A stretch of DNA of 64,000 bases from Undaria pinnatifida (GCA_012845835.1 JABAKD010000006.1:10350692-10414691), one strand, 5' to 3'. Shown: positions 41,067 to 51,764, counted from the first letter of the stretch. Notes: a model not told the origin generated them from the sequence alone. Numbers and translations are program-made.

Positions 41067-41439
41067 ATAGCACTTTTTGTCTTTCTCTGGGGTATTTTTT
41101 TCCCCTTTGTTCCCTCCTTGCGTGTCCAGGTTTTTGGCTCGTGTTCGGATTATCTTATTTTGGTTTTACTTTACTTTATTTTATTTCATTTTATTATGTT
41201 TCTTTTCCGAGCTTTGGCTCTCCTTTGCGGTTGGGTTGTTTCTTCGATTTCCCCTTCATTTTGTTTGTTTCATTTTTTGTTTTATTTTTATCTTTGTTTT
41301 TACTTGTTTTCTTATTTTGTTTTTTGTTTTTTGTTTTTGTTTTTGTTTTTGTTTTTGTTTATTTCGTATTTCTCTCTTCCAATGCATTTCTGTTGCTGAC
41401 GTATGTATGTTGTGCCTGTCGTACCCAGTACTAGGGCAT
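41067..41439. other. T-rich LINE tail region and TTTTTG microsatellite
   Basis: Pyrimidine-rich, with five or six TTTTTG units at about 41325-41360. Frames here give Phe/Leu-rich peptide and are not called as genes. Confidence 0.6.
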
Positions 41440-41605
41440 GACATTGCGTTGTCGAATGCATTACGATGCACTATCTCTGTGTCGTGGCTTGTGACCACAG
41501 AGCTGATCTTTCTAGGGTGAAGAATCAGTACGGACACTGGGTGTGCTGGATGTCGACGAGTAGAAGAACGGTTTAATGTGAAGAACACACACACACACAC
41601 ACATA
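41440..41605 (+). repeat. R4 repeat, copy a
   Basis: GTGACCACAGAGCTGATCTT, GGACACTGGGTGTGCTGGAT, GAACGGTTTAATGTGAAGAA, ending in (CA)n. The last ~95 bp are identical by eye to 42088-42181. Further copies at 43320, 50335 and, inverted, 44880-45165 and 60800-61020. Confidence 0.8.
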
Positions 41606-41627
41606 CCTGTATACCTGGTACCAGGGT

Positions 41628-41999
41628 ATGTTTTCGCTGAGCGTCTACCTTAATCCTCATCAACATTGCCACCCCACGCCAGTGGCCGTAGACCTCTCGC
41701 TTCTTCCTCCCTTCCCCTCGCGGCCTGACGATCCCCCAGAGATAGTCTATATCGATGAACTCTGCGCGAAATCGCGACCTGAGCAGTCACAGATTGATGA
41801 TTTGGAATAGGCGCTCCTTGCACATGCCTTTCCGGTATAGGGACGATACGCCGGTCCCTCCAACGATGCTCGCCGCTATCTGATCGATCAGGTTGCTGCC
41901 TTCCTTACCGAGGCGCCCAAAGCTTTCCACCGCGAGGGTGGCGAGTTTGCAGTTGCGCTCGTCGAAGGACGCCTCTTTTCATTATTCACAGAGAGGTAA
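41628..41999 (+). pseudogene. Unidentified coding fragment with two in-frame stops, between R4 copies
   Basis: One frame stays coherent for about 124 codons (PPEIVYIDELCAKSRPEQSQ ... DARRYLIDQVAAFLTEAPKA, FAVALVEGRLFSLFTER) apart from TAG codons at 41808-41810 and 41838-41840, ending at TAA 41997-41999. The amphipathic, protein-like composition suggests a captured gene or retroelement fragment that has died. I do not recognise the family. It is bracketed by near-identical R4 direct repeats. Confidence 0.5.
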
Positions 42000-42039
42000 A
42001 ACGGTGTTTGTTTATATTGAAGTCACAAGCACTGCAGGG

Positions 42040-42086
42040 GAACCACCCTGCCTCACCTGTATACTGTCAGGGGAGCCACCCTGCCT
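42040..42086 (+). repeat. Short tandem duplication
   Basis: GGGGAACCACCCTGCCTCA and GGGGAGCCACCCTGCCTCA, 31-32 bp apart, just before the second R4 copy. Confidence 0.75.
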
Positions 42087-42087
42087 C

Positions 42088-42181
42088 ATCTTTCTAGGGT
42101 GAAGAATCAGTACGGACACTGGGTGTGCTGGATGTCGACGAGTAGAAGAACGGTTTAATGTGAAGAACACACACACACACC
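42088..42181 (+). repeat. R4 repeat, copy b
   Basis: Matches 41506-41600 without visible mismatch, ending in a CA microsatellite, and forms a direct repeat around the 41628-41999 fragment. Confidence 0.85.
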
Positions 42182-42520
42182 TGTATGATATACCAGGCAA
42201 CATTCAAGTCCCCATAATAAAAAAGTGAGTTAGTTGTATAAAAAAAATGCACCTCTGCATGCATGCGCGAAAACACTTCTTGTTGTGCAGGGTTATCGTG
42301 TGGTCCTCCTGGGGAGGGAAAGCCTGCTTATTAGCAGCGACCCTGGATTGGGTTACTATTAATACGTGTAGAGTGTAGAGAAGGAGAACGACGAGGAGGA
42401 AAAAAAAAAGTGCGAAGATCAACAGATATCTGATGGGATGATGAGCATAACAACACTGAAAACACCTCGTACTGCTGTTTGTTCTGTATAGACTACAGCA
42501 TGTATTATAGAAATATAAAT
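42182..42520. other. No supportable gene
   Basis: Short frames only. Immediately followed by a Q repeat. Confidence 0.3.
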
Positions 42521-42830
42521 GCACTCCAGCTGTGAGATCGAAGATTTTGTCGAAACTCATCTTTGCAAGCTGTGTGTGATACTCCGATCGCGCGTGTTGC
42601 TGGGTGTGTACTGTCCTCATTAAGGATATAGGTCGACGACTCCCCTTGGAACTACAGTGTAGTAGCTTGTACCAGGGTCAACAGGGTTATGTTAGTCGGT
42701 CTACTGTGCGCGGAAACTATAAAACCCGTTTTTGAGGGGGACAACATCTGACAGCTGTGGAAGGAAATGCATCAGTTTATCAAGTGTATCCTATAAGTCG
42801 TATAACCGGTGAGGGGAGGGCTAGTCTATA
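42521..42830 (+). repeat. Q repeat, modules A-B-C
   Basis: ATGCACTCCAGCTGTGAGAT to CGTATAACCGGTGAGGGGAG, complete A-B-C. Confidence 0.85.
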
Positions 42831-42961
42831 TGTGCTGTTAATAGTGTTGTGTAATTTCAAAATTACACGACTTGCAGCAGTCTATCATTGAGACAACCTG
42901 TCTACTTGCCACAGCTGCCAAATGTATTATATAGTCTACATACATATCATACACACATACG

Positions 42962-43262
42962 AGCCCTGCGCAGCTTGGGAGGTGAACTATCGTCTGCGTG
43001 GGGTGGGGTCATAAATTTTGTGTTCAACACCGATGCCTAGGAGTTTGTTCCAAAAGCAGGGGAGAAACAACGCCACAGCGGAGAGCGAAATGGGTGCATG
43101 CAGCTTGAGGCGAGGAGAGGCCGGGCATTGCGTGGGTAAGCAAATACTCCAACAGCGAGGGCGAGAGTGTCGGGGTTGGGATGGGCTGGGACGGCTGAAC
43201 CCGGTCGTTGGAAATAATGAAGGCATGCACCAAGCTAGGAAACAGAGAGTCTATCCATGTCG
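42962..43262 (+). mobile_element. LINE 5' fragment (second, diverged copy)
   Basis: Aligns along the end of the LINE leader and the first ~240 bp of the ORF (36735-36990): CGTGGGGTGG..GGTxAT, AGCGGAGAGCGxAxxGxG, GCAGCTTGxGGxGxGGAGAGGC, GGGACGGCTGxACCC. The rest of the element is missing, the opposite of usual LINE 5' truncation. Confidence 0.75.
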
Positions 43263-43319
43263 GCACGGTATCACTTCACTTGCTTTATTACCTTCATGAA
43301 TTGCGACTGTTTGGTTTAC

Positions 43320-43445
43320 CCTGTGTCACTGTCTGTGACCACATAATTTGTATCTAGAAGGAAGAATCAGCAAGGATTCTGCGTGTACTGATGTTGCGTA
43401 CTCGTAGCAAGAACAGTTTTATGTGAAAACAACACACACATCAGT
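43320..43445 (+). repeat. R4 repeat
   Basis: GTGACCACATAATTTGTATC, GAAGAATCAGCAAGGATTCT, AAGAACAGTTTTATGTGAAA, CACACACA. Diverged copy. Confidence 0.65.
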
Positions 43446-44152
43446 ACGTACGTATTATATGCGTGTGCTACGTGTACAATTTTAAATTTCATTTGTATGC
43501 TTTATTTTATCATAAAAATAAAAATATAATATATAGTCCAGTCTAGACTATATATATAAACAAATCAAGACAACCAACTGCCCGGTGTCAATTATTCTGA
43601 GTTTTCATCGTCCTCGGTTCTGACGGAGACGTACTTTGTACAGCAATAAAATATCTGACCGCTGCTCTTCACACACAAAAACTAAAGCAAACAGGTTTTT
43701 TACATTTTTTCGGTGTTGTTGCCTGTTTTTTCTTGTATTTTACATTTCACGCTTCGTTGGTTGGCTGCAGATAACGGTTTACAACTATTATTAATCAGTA
43801 ATAGCTTCTAACCAGCTGCTCCCAACTCCTCTCTAATCTCCACCCACAACAAAAACGTGCGTCCAAGCGACCAAGCGTGTATCGGTGGGGAGGGAGGCCG
43901 GATAAAAACTACGGGGCACTCTGATAAATTAGCTCAACATTCCCCTGCTGGTTCGATCGAAGAATCTGTGTATGCTTTCGGAGGCTGATAAAATTGGAAG
44001 TTATCTCTAAATCATTATACTCAGGGGGGGGGGGGGGACCGGCAGCGACAGAGGCATATCCCAGATATCTCTCGGCCGAGGTGTGCGCGTCTACGAACGT
44101 ATTTTCGGAGTAGTTTATTATTACAAACAGAATACTAGATTCATACCGACCG
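43446..44152. other. No supportable gene
   Basis: A/T-rich, with a run of about 12 G at 44026-44037. No coding or repeat partner identified. Confidence 0.3.
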
Positions 44153-44332
44153 GTGGAGCGGATTCACAGATTAGCTTTTAAAGCGCGAGTAAACGGCTTG
44201 ACGTCAGGAGCACGCCACCACCACCAACCGTCTCTGGTCTACGGAGTACATACTCGGCTGTTCAATTCCCTCCGGGCACCGGAGGTGGAAGCAAGGGGAT
44301 CGCTAGAAGCACAGCGAGGCAATCGGTATACC

Positions 44333-44576
44333 ATGGCGAGCAACGAGCGTGCTGTAGAGCGTGAAGGGTTGCTCGGCGATGCTTCTACCGCTACTATTAG
44401 TACTACTAATACTAATGCGTCAGCAGCTATCAATTCCATGACTGCAAAAAATGAACATCAGGCGAACGACGAAGGACAGAGGAGAGCAACGAGGCCTATT
44501 AGGTATCGATGGAGGGAGGGAGGGGTCACGGAGCCGCCTGAGGAGAGCGCACATGGAGGATCGAATCGAGCTGAAT
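44333..44576 (+). CDS. Possible first coding exon, unknown protein
   Basis: ATG in good context (TATACCATGGCGAGC) opens MASNERAVEREGLLGDASTA and a Ser/Thr/Asn/Ala-rich, polar, likely disordered sequence, continuing for 81 codons to a donor GCTGAAT|GTAAGACA at 44577. Reading through gives a stop within a few codons, consistent with an intron. No domain is visible and no partner exon can be assigned confidently; coding-like pieces at 45.3-46.1 kb are candidates. Confidence 0.3.
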
Positions 44577-44667
44577 GTAAGACATGAAACGTGGACGGTT
44601 GCGGGGAGAGGGGCGCGAGCGTATTACGAAGCCTGAGCGAATAATATTAGTACGTAGATTATTCTTT

Positions 44668-44740
44668 TTTCACACACAGCTTGCAAAGATGAGTTTCGAC
44701 AAAATCTTTGATCTCATAGCTGGAGTGTATTTGTATTTTT
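44668..44740 (-). repeat. Q repeat, module A only
   Basis: CACACACAGCTTGCAAAGATGAGTTTCG and CAAAATCTTTGATCTCATAG, reverse module A. Confidence 0.75.
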
Positions 44741-44879
44741 ATAATATTCTTTTTTCGGGTGTTGGATGTTGCTCCTGTTTGCGGTATACGAGATACTACT
44801 AATTACTAGTGTCGTAGTGAGTTGACTGATGTTTGTATCTGTTCCCTCCAATATCTGGTCATTTTGTGTGCGATACATA

Positions 44880-45165
44880 TGTGTGTTCTTGGCGTTAAAC
44901 TGATCTTCCCACCAATCGGCATTCAGGGCAACCAGCGACGAGCTTGCCGGTACCAGGTATGTGTGTTCTTCACATTAAACTGATATTCCCACCCGTATAC
45001 ATCCAACAACACCAGTTTCCGTGCTGATGCCTCGTAGAGCAGAGAGAGAGACGAGCTCTTCTGTGGTCACAAACTACGAGGCGGAGATACAACATGTGAC
45101 ATATTGCAAATGTCTGCAGCACGGTGGTGTTGCATTGTGCAATCAATGCCAACCGCAATGAACAC
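44880..45165 (-). repeat. R4 repeat, inverted, duplicated head
   Basis: GTGTGTTCTTxxCxTTAAACTGAT occurs at about 44880 and 44950, followed by CCAGTTTCCGTGCTGATGC and CTTCTGTGGTCACAAACTAC. Matches 60800-61020 in the same orientation. Confidence 0.65.
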
Positions 45166-45199
45166 GCGAGCAAAAAAAAACACACATATGTAGACCATA

Positions 45200-46150
45200 C
45201 AGTCTATCTATGCAAGAAAGAGCTAACACACGGACTATTTGCAGTCAAAAAAGGAGAAAAAGAAAAGATCAACAAGAAAGGAAAACAAACGGGAAAATGT
45301 TGAGAATTCTTGAGTTTGGCGGAAGCGGAACGGGGGGGGGAATACGAAATATCGGAGAACCGGTTAGTAGAGGAGGGGGAGCGTTCCAAGGGAAGGGTGC
45401 CAAGGGAAGGCATTAAGAAAAACAGGAGGGTCTCAGCAGAGAGACGGCATACCCCAGCGGCAGCACAGCAGCAGCTAGTATCGGACACGACAACCGGTAG
45501 AGTAGTAGGAGAAAATAGTGTCCACGCAGCAGCGACAGCAACAACAGCAACAATAGCAGTAAGGGGAAGATCGACGACAGGGTGGACAGGCAGTACGGGC
45601 GTAAACCAATCGAATTCTACAATTGGAACGGAAGAGGGAAACAACGGTGGACGGCGGCCGAGCCTTACAGGGTTCGGCCGAAGAAAGCCGGCAAGTCCAA
45701 GGTGTTGACTAAACCGAAGGGGAGAAGTTAACACCAAGTCTGCGTTTTGCAGATGGAGAAAGTGTATGGAGCTTGAGCTTTTTTGACCCGGATCTCCAGA
45801 AGGATGTGAGAAAAAAAAAGGAACAGTGGACGGCACAACGAAAAAGAACAACAAAGCACGACAAAACAGCCATCCAGCAACATACTGGCAGTATCAATAG
45901 TGACACACAAAATAGTACGCCGCGGCGACCACCTCCGGTTACGAATGGTCTGCCACTTGCGCACTGCTGCGACGACAGCAGCAGTGGTGCCAAATATCGC
46001 CGTCATCGCCGCCCCCATACAGAATACAAAACAAACTCTGCTAATAATAGCATAGCCCGAAACGCAGCAACAACAGATGACACCACCCTGTCGGCGTCGA
46101 GGCAGCACCCACAACAATGGCTTCTGAATGCAACTGCTAGTCTATCTAGT
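45200..46150 (+). other. Coding-like region, gene model unresolved
   Basis: Plus-strand pieces have protein-like composition: a Lys/Arg-rich start (about 45245-45300), an Ala/Thr/Gln stretch (45440-45700), and FADGESVWSLSFFDPDLQKD from 45748, preceded by an acceptor-like TCTGCGTTTTGCAG (ending 45751). Frames change between pieces. A 216-codon minus-strand frame (45204-45854) overlaps and cannot be excluded. No domain recognised. Confidence 0.25.
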
Positions 46151-46154
46151 CATT

Positions 46155-46385
46155 GTATTTTTTTCCTTCCCATTTATTATACTCGCACTACTCTCGCGCT
46201 CCCTCCCAGTAGTAACTCAGATCCGGGGTCACAAAGCGGATCCTCCTCCCCCTTCCCCACTTCGGCACGTGCGTTCATTTTTATCGCGAGGAGAATTCAG
46301 CTTTTTTTGTTCCCATAGTCGACTGGCTCGCATCGAAATGTACCTACCCACGCAGCCAGGCGTTCTCAGCAGTCGATCCTGTTTT
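46155..46385 (+). repeat. U2 dispersed repeat, copy 3
   Basis: Close match to 32955-33175 (CTCTCGCGCTCCCTCCCAGT, GATCCGGGGTCACAAAGC). Confidence 0.75.
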
Positions 46386-46469
46386 GCATTTTTGCAAACA
46401 AATTCAAAATCAGTAATAGACTATACAGGGTTAGGGGCGTTTCTGACTTCTGACTTGTTATTATGCTTT

Positions 46470-46532
46470 TACCCTTTTAGCACCGCACTCCCGACATGGG
46501 GACAAAACACTTGGATTTAGACTGGGATTTTT
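46470..46532 (+). repeat. U4 unit
   Basis: CCTTTTAGCACCGCACTCCC, CAAAACACTTGGATTTAGAC matches 9637-9690. Confidence 0.75.
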
Positions 46533-46767
46533 TTTTTCATTAGTTCGAAATGGGATAAGCTTCCTATCAAGAACGCAAAAAATCGCGAATCCTAACGAAA
46601 CGTGTCACGATTCCTGACATTTTAAAATATTCTGAAAAAGGTCAATCTTTTACGAAAAAATAAAACAACTTTCTCTTTTGGTCAGGAAGGATAATCCTGA
46701 CATCGATTTTTTCGGAAAATGTCTTAACGATTCAAAATGCGGACTTCTGACAAATATTATAAAAATC

Positions 46768-46845
46768 AAAATACACTCCAGCTGTGAGATCGAATATTTT
46801 GTCGAAACTCGTCTTTGCAAGCTGTGTGATACTATTATATCACCT
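46768..46845 (+). repeat. Q repeat, module A only
   Basis: ATACACTCCAGCTGTGAGAT, CGAAACTCGTCTTTGCAAGC. Confidence 0.75.
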
Positions 46846-47019
46846 CTCGTGAGAATACCACGCTTTAAATTCGCGATTTTCATTAGTTTATTTTTTTTCG
46901 CTATTAGGAGCGGTCATTACTGCTGTCTAGTATTATATACCTGGTAGTATATTTAGAAAAATGAAAAACATACTCCAGCTATGAGATCGACCAATAGACT
47001 GTTGTTATGAAAAGAAAAA

Positions 47020-48190
47020 TACGCTCCAGCTGTGAGATCGAAGAGCTTGTCGAAACTCATCTTTGCAAGCTGTGTGTGATACTCCGATCGCGCGTATTAC
47101 GGGTTGTGTGTCCTCATTTGAAAATATAGGTCGGCGACTCCCCTTGCAACTACTCGTACAGTGTAGCTATCAGGGTCAACAGGGTGGTGTTAGGCAGTCT
47201 GTGCGCGGAAACTATAAAACCCGTTTCTGAGGGGGGGAAAATCTGACAGCTGTGGAAGAAAATTCATCAGTTCATCAAGTGAATCATGTAAGTCGAATAA
47301 CCGGTGAGGGGAGGGCGGAGTTTCAAGGGCGTGGGGGCATGGGCTTGAACAAGAGGGAGGCGGGCGGCGGGCGGAACACTTCAACATGTGCGCGGAAACA
47401 AAAGATTCTTGAAGGGGACAAATCTGACGGTTGTAGCAGTAATACATCCCTTTACGTATATCACCTGCCTTGTATCGTTTACTATTCTAGAAGAAGATTT
47501 GATGTCATAGCTTCATAATTTGTTGTTGTACATGATAGCTCGCAAGATAGAATATTTCAATCGGTAGGGACAACCCTGTGATTGCCATTATTTGACCGTG
47601 CCGGTGTGGGGTTCTGACATCGCATGCAGACGATAAGTACGAAATACCCTACCTTTTTTTTCATATATCCTCCGGCGGATGGGGAAAAATAAAGCTTTAT
47701 TTAGCTCACCACACTTGCACGTATTTTCATACGCGTCGTGTGTCGATTTAACTCAGTTGCGTTCGCAGCCCAACGCTAGCTGGCGCACCCTTCGGGTCCC
47801 ATTATAGGTATAGCGTAAGCTGTCCCTATCAGTGGTCTTTGTTACAACCCCGGCAGCGCAAGCTGCCGTTGTATACCCTACGTATTAGATTGGTAGTAGT
47901 GTGGTCTATCTGCCCGTACTTCCTTTTCCCCTTATTATTAGCTCATGTACGATTTTATGCCTACATTGTTTTCTGTGCCGATGTGGGGCTTTGAGATCGC
48001 CAACTCTAAGACAGAGATACATGTCACAAATACAGCAAGCGAGGTGATGATGTGGTTTTGCTATGTCACCACTATTGAACACGAGGGGGAGAGGTGCAAA
48101 TGGTCATTGTTTTGAAAGGAGCGCTAGATGTGCCCGCGCTCAATGACGTTACTTCGTTAGGCATATGTTATTAAAGCATTCGAGGGTAAC
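47020..48190 (+). repeat. Q repeat with A-B-C and 3' end, carrying U3
   Basis: A-B-C (47020-47325), G-rich linker, a C-like module (ATGTGCGCGGAAACAAAAGA..TCTGACGGTTGTAGC), then the 3' end seen reversed at 30335-30700 (TTTGATGTCATAGCTTCATA, ACATGATAGCTCGCAAGATA, AGAGATACATGT, ACGTTACTTCGTTAGGCATA). A U3-containing segment (about 47640-47985) sits inside, flanked by an imperfect ~27-bp duplication (GTGCCGGTGTGGGGTTCTGA and GTGCCGATGTGGGGCTTTGA). Confidence 0.75.
47670..47885 (+). repeat. U3 repeat nested in Q
   Basis: TCCTCCGGCGGATGGGGAAA to AGCTGCCGTTGTATACC. The longest U3 copy, matching 20145-20262 at its start and 55190-55372 along its length. Confidence 0.7.
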
Positions 48191-48344
48191 CCACTCTCCG
48201 CACACTACAACACCACCGGTACTTTTAATAGCTACGATCAGAAAGTAGATACTTACTTGTATACTATCATATAATGTACACCGGAACCATGATACCAGGT
48301 GTGTATGGTAATAATACATATAATACTCTCCTTTTTTTTCCCTC

Positions 48345-49640
48345 CGCCCGGTTTGTTCAAACGCCCCACTTACAATCGAAATCGGCCAGAGTAAAAAACA
48401 CTTCTACGCAATTAATATCACGTCATTATCATTCTAGCCATCCATGACGTAGCTTTCATTCACCCCCCCCCCCTTACAACGCCCCCTCCTTCCCCACCGC
48501 GCGTATGGCAAGCCCCCACACCACGCGTACTGCAAGCCCCTACATATATGATTAATACGCGCGATCGGAGTATCACACACAATCTTGCAAAGATGAGCTT
48601 CCACCAAATCTTTAATCTCACAGCTGGAGTGTATTTTAATATTATATGTGACCAAAACCTCTTGAAAACCCTTTCCCGCCCCCTCTCCTTTTTTTTTTTT
48701 TTTTTCCCTCTCTCTCTTGCTTAAACGCCCCACCTAATATCGAATTCCGCCAGAGTAATAAACACTTCCACGCACTGGGTATCACCTCATTATCTTTCTA
48801 GAGTCATCCATGCCGCTGCTGCAATTCCCACGCCCCCCGCCCCCAACGCCCCCTCCTTTCCCACCACCAGCACCATCACCTAGACCTAGCACCACGCGCA
48901 TAGCAAACCCCTACATCTATGCGACCTGAAGCCCTCCCCCCCCACCTCCCCCCCACCTCCCCCCCCCCTCCCCCACCCCCTACCTCCCCATCCCCCCACC
49001 CCCCCCCCCACCCCCTCGAACACTCCGCCCTCTACTCACTGGTTGTACGACTTACAGGATATACATGATAAACTGGTGCATTCTTTCCAAAACGTCACAT
49101 TTATCCCCTCAATGGATGTATAGTTTCCACGCACAGATTGAGCTGCCCCGCCCGTCCCGCCCCCCCACCCCATGATAAACTGGTGCATTCTTTCCAAAAC
49201 CGTCAGACTCCTCCCCTTGAAGGATTTATAGTTTCCACACACAAATTGAGCTGCCCCACCCGCCCCCCCCCCTCTCCTCCCCCCCACCCCCGCTGCCTCT
49301 TCTTGATCAAAACCAGGCCCCCACGTCCTTGAAAACTCCGCCCTCCCCTCACCGGTTATTCGACTTACAGGATTCACTTGATAGACTAATGCATTTCCTT
49401 CCACAGCTGTCAGAATTTGTCCCCCGCAGAAACGGGTTTTACAGTTTCCGCGCACAGACTGACTAAAATCACCCTGTTGACCCTAATAGCTACACTGTAG
49501 TTGCAAGGGGAGTCGCCGACCTATATCCTTCATGAGGACACACAACCCGTAATACGCGCGATCGGAGTATCACACACAGCTTGCAAAGATGAGTTCATCG
49601 ACAAAATCTTCGATCTCACAGCTGGAGTGTATTTTTATTT
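48345..49640 (-). repeat. Long Q repeat (reverse), C-tract rich
   Basis: In reverse: A-B-C (49640-49340), G tract, two C' modules (49090-49250), long G tract (48935-49015 as C runs), D, E, then a second A-D-E series to 48345. The 3' end module is missing. Confidence 0.8.
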
Positions 49641-50334
49641 TTATAACAATACTTTCACGCTGCTCGGAAATATAGACCTACGGTGCTCGAATTAGCTAAT
49701 AAACAATAAACGCCATCACTATACTGGTACCAGGTATTTGAAAAAAAACGGAAATATTGTAGGTATGCATGTTTAACCACGAAAGACTTTTTGCTGTTGT
49801 TGCCGATGATGTGCATCGATAAGTTTTCCCCCTCCTCGTCTATTGTCGCTGAAAATATAATATATCGATAGACTCATCTAGTATTATCGTCGAAGCAATA
49901 GATAGACCGTTCGTTGTCTATTATTGTCGCTGACTATATGTCATATCGATAGATTTTCCCTCTCGTCTGACGTATCGTCGAACCAATAAAAGACCGTTGT
50001 TGTTGCGCGGCGTGACATCTACTCGTCGTGCGTTGCGGTTGATTCACGTGCAAACAAAAATATTCAACAACACGAAGAGCACAACAAGAAGATTGAACGG
50101 ATTGCATTTTGAATGCCAATTTTCTTTTTCCGATATCACAATACTATGACGACGGAACATATAGTGCGTTTTTTTCTCAGTCATCATTTTTTGCTCTCCA
50201 ACTCAACTCGTTACAGGTATGTACCCTCTGCGACCTTCACGACAAACAAGCCGTGGTCACCGCTGTCTTCCGTTCTCCCCCCCGCTGATTTTGCCTTCGT
50301 TTTTGTAGATCATAGATCCTCCGTCTAATCACAG
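49641..50334. other. No supportable gene; diverged tandem
   Basis: Around 49840-49990, two units share TATTGTCGCTGA..TATATC, ATCGATAGA and CAATAxAxAGACCGTT. No coding signal. Confidence 0.4.
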
Positions 50335-50480
50335 CAGTCCTGTGACCACATAGTCTAACTTGTACTGGTACGAATCTCTGTAGGATGAAGAATCAGCACG
50401 GTCACTGGGTGCACTGATTGATGGTGTCGTTGGGTAGAAAGAACGGCTTGATGTGGAGACAACAAACACACACATATTTT
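50335..50480 (+). repeat. R4 repeat
   Basis: GTGACCACATAGTCTAACTT, GATGAAGAATCAGCACGGTC, AGAAAGAACGGCTTGATGTG, ACACACACAT. Confidence 0.7.
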
Positions 50481-50512
50481 AGGTAGGGTTTACCATTTCC
50501 ACTTCTCTTTTT

Positions 50513-50689
50513 TCAGCTTTTTGTGCCCCCGTCGAGATTTGCGTCGAACTTCGCCAACTCACGCTCTCCTCGCACTTTTTCGCAGAGCTGAACCCTATGC
50601 GCGATAAAAGTTGAAGGCAAGAACCGGGGGGGAGAAGGGACGACACCTGTGACCACGGCTTGTCCAGAAGCTGGAAAGTAAAAGTGTGC

Positions 50690-50726
<37 letters not shown>
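50513..50726 (+). repeat. S2 SINE 3' part with inverted head and 36-A tail
   Basis: 50590-50726 is the S2 3' body (GAACCCTATGCGCGATAAAA, GTGACCACGGCTTGTCCAGA) ending in 36 consecutive A (50691-50726). The preceding ~60 bp (CCAACTCACGCTCTCC) are S2 sequence in the opposite orientation, a twin-priming-like inversion. Confidence 0.7.
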
Positions 50727-50727
<1 letters not shown>

Positions 50728-51239
50728 ATCGATTGTGCTTTTTCAACCATTTCACCTCAGTGACGTCACTAGGGGCCAGTCATCGGTATAATATAGTGTT
50801 ACTTCTATGGGTTAGGGTTAGAGTCAGGGTTTGGGTTAACCCCTTTAGAGCCCCCGAACCCCTTCCTATACTAAATCCAAGTAATGTTGTCCTCAAAACG
50901 GGTTTCCAGTTGCAAAGGGGTTAATTCCACCCACCACGGTGAAAAACCTTTCGAGGCCCTTGTACTGTATTGCGACCAAAAAATTAATGGTTGCGATATT
51001 TTCAAGCGTCTACCTGTTGTAGCCTATTTATTGAGCTCGCAGCAGTACGAGCAAAATCATGCTGCGCCCATCCCGTACGGGTCTCTGCATCACTATTGTC
51101 GTTCGGACACCAATTTTTATCACCCCCAGCCAGCGGTGGCCGATGCCGTAATCGTCAATTTTCGTCGTCACTTTTTCCCTCTTGAGTTTCTAACGGGTTA
51201 ATGTAGGACACCCCGCTTTGGGCCTGTCGAGTCATAAGG
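50727..51239. other. No supportable gene; brief TTAGGG-like stretch
   Basis: 50811-50838 contains GGGTTAGGGTTAG plus degenerate units, too short to be telomeric. A 105-codon plus frame (50884-51201) has no recognisable domain. Confidence 0.3.
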
Positions 51240-51330
51240 AAGAGTCCTTTGCGAGAGTCGAACCTACGACTTCGACCATGCATCATAGCTGTGATTGCGC
51301 GGCTTACTATTGGACCAACGGAGACCTATC
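51240..51330 (-). repeat. tRNA-like sequence
   Basis: The minus strand has a good B box (GTAGGTTCGACTCTCGC) and an A-box-like TGGTCCAATAGTAAG at near-tRNA spacing, with an anticodon-arm-like ATCACAGCTATGAT. Acceptor pairing is poor, so it is a pseudo-tRNA or SINE head. Confidence 0.45.
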
Positions 51331-51349
51331 GAAAGCGGTTATATATAGT

Positions 51350-51746
51350 GACGGTCGCCCCGGTGGCGTATCAGTTTATCCTCGAGCCTGGTATAGGTCA
51401 GTTTCATGAGTTCGAACCCCCCAAGTGCATACTCTCGTATATATTCGTGGGGACTTTTTCTTGCGCACAAATTGACTTGCGGAAAGCGCGAGAGCGTGAG
51501 TTAGCAATACTCGATGAAAAAGTTAGCAACACTCGATGAAAAAGTTAGCAACACTCGATGAAAAAGTTAGCAACACTCGATGAAAAAGTTAGCAACACTC
51601 GATGAAAAACCGACGAGCAGTGGGATTGCTGAACCCTATGCGCGATACAAACTGAAGGCAAGAACCGGGGGGAAGAAGGGACGCCACCTGTGACCACGGC
51701 TTGTCCAGAAGAAGCTGGAAAGTATATGTGTGAAAAAAAAAAAAAA
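51350..51746 (+). repeat. S2 SINE with expanded 22-bp internal tandem
   Basis: Head CGGTCGCCCCGGTGGCGTAT and B box ATGAGTTCGAACCCCCC, S2 body, A14 tail at 51733-51746. Between 51499 and 51609, five copies of the 22-bp unit AGTTAGCAACACTCGATGAA+AA replace the single unit of other copies. Only the first differs (AATACT). Confidence 0.85.
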
Positions 51747-51764
51747 CTTGGAGGAAAAAAACAG

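Noticed and set aside
40516-41520. Hydrophobic Phe/Leu-rich frames that look like membrane proteins
   Set aside because: They are translations of T-rich LINE tail and TTTTTG microsatellite DNA.
45204-45854. 216-codon hydrophobic minus-strand ORF
   Set aside because: Overlaps plus-strand pieces with better protein-like composition and splice signals; neither is proven, so only the region is listed.
50811-50838. TTAGGG-like telomeric repeat
   Set aside because: Only two good units, followed by degenerate sequence; too short for an interstitial telomere.
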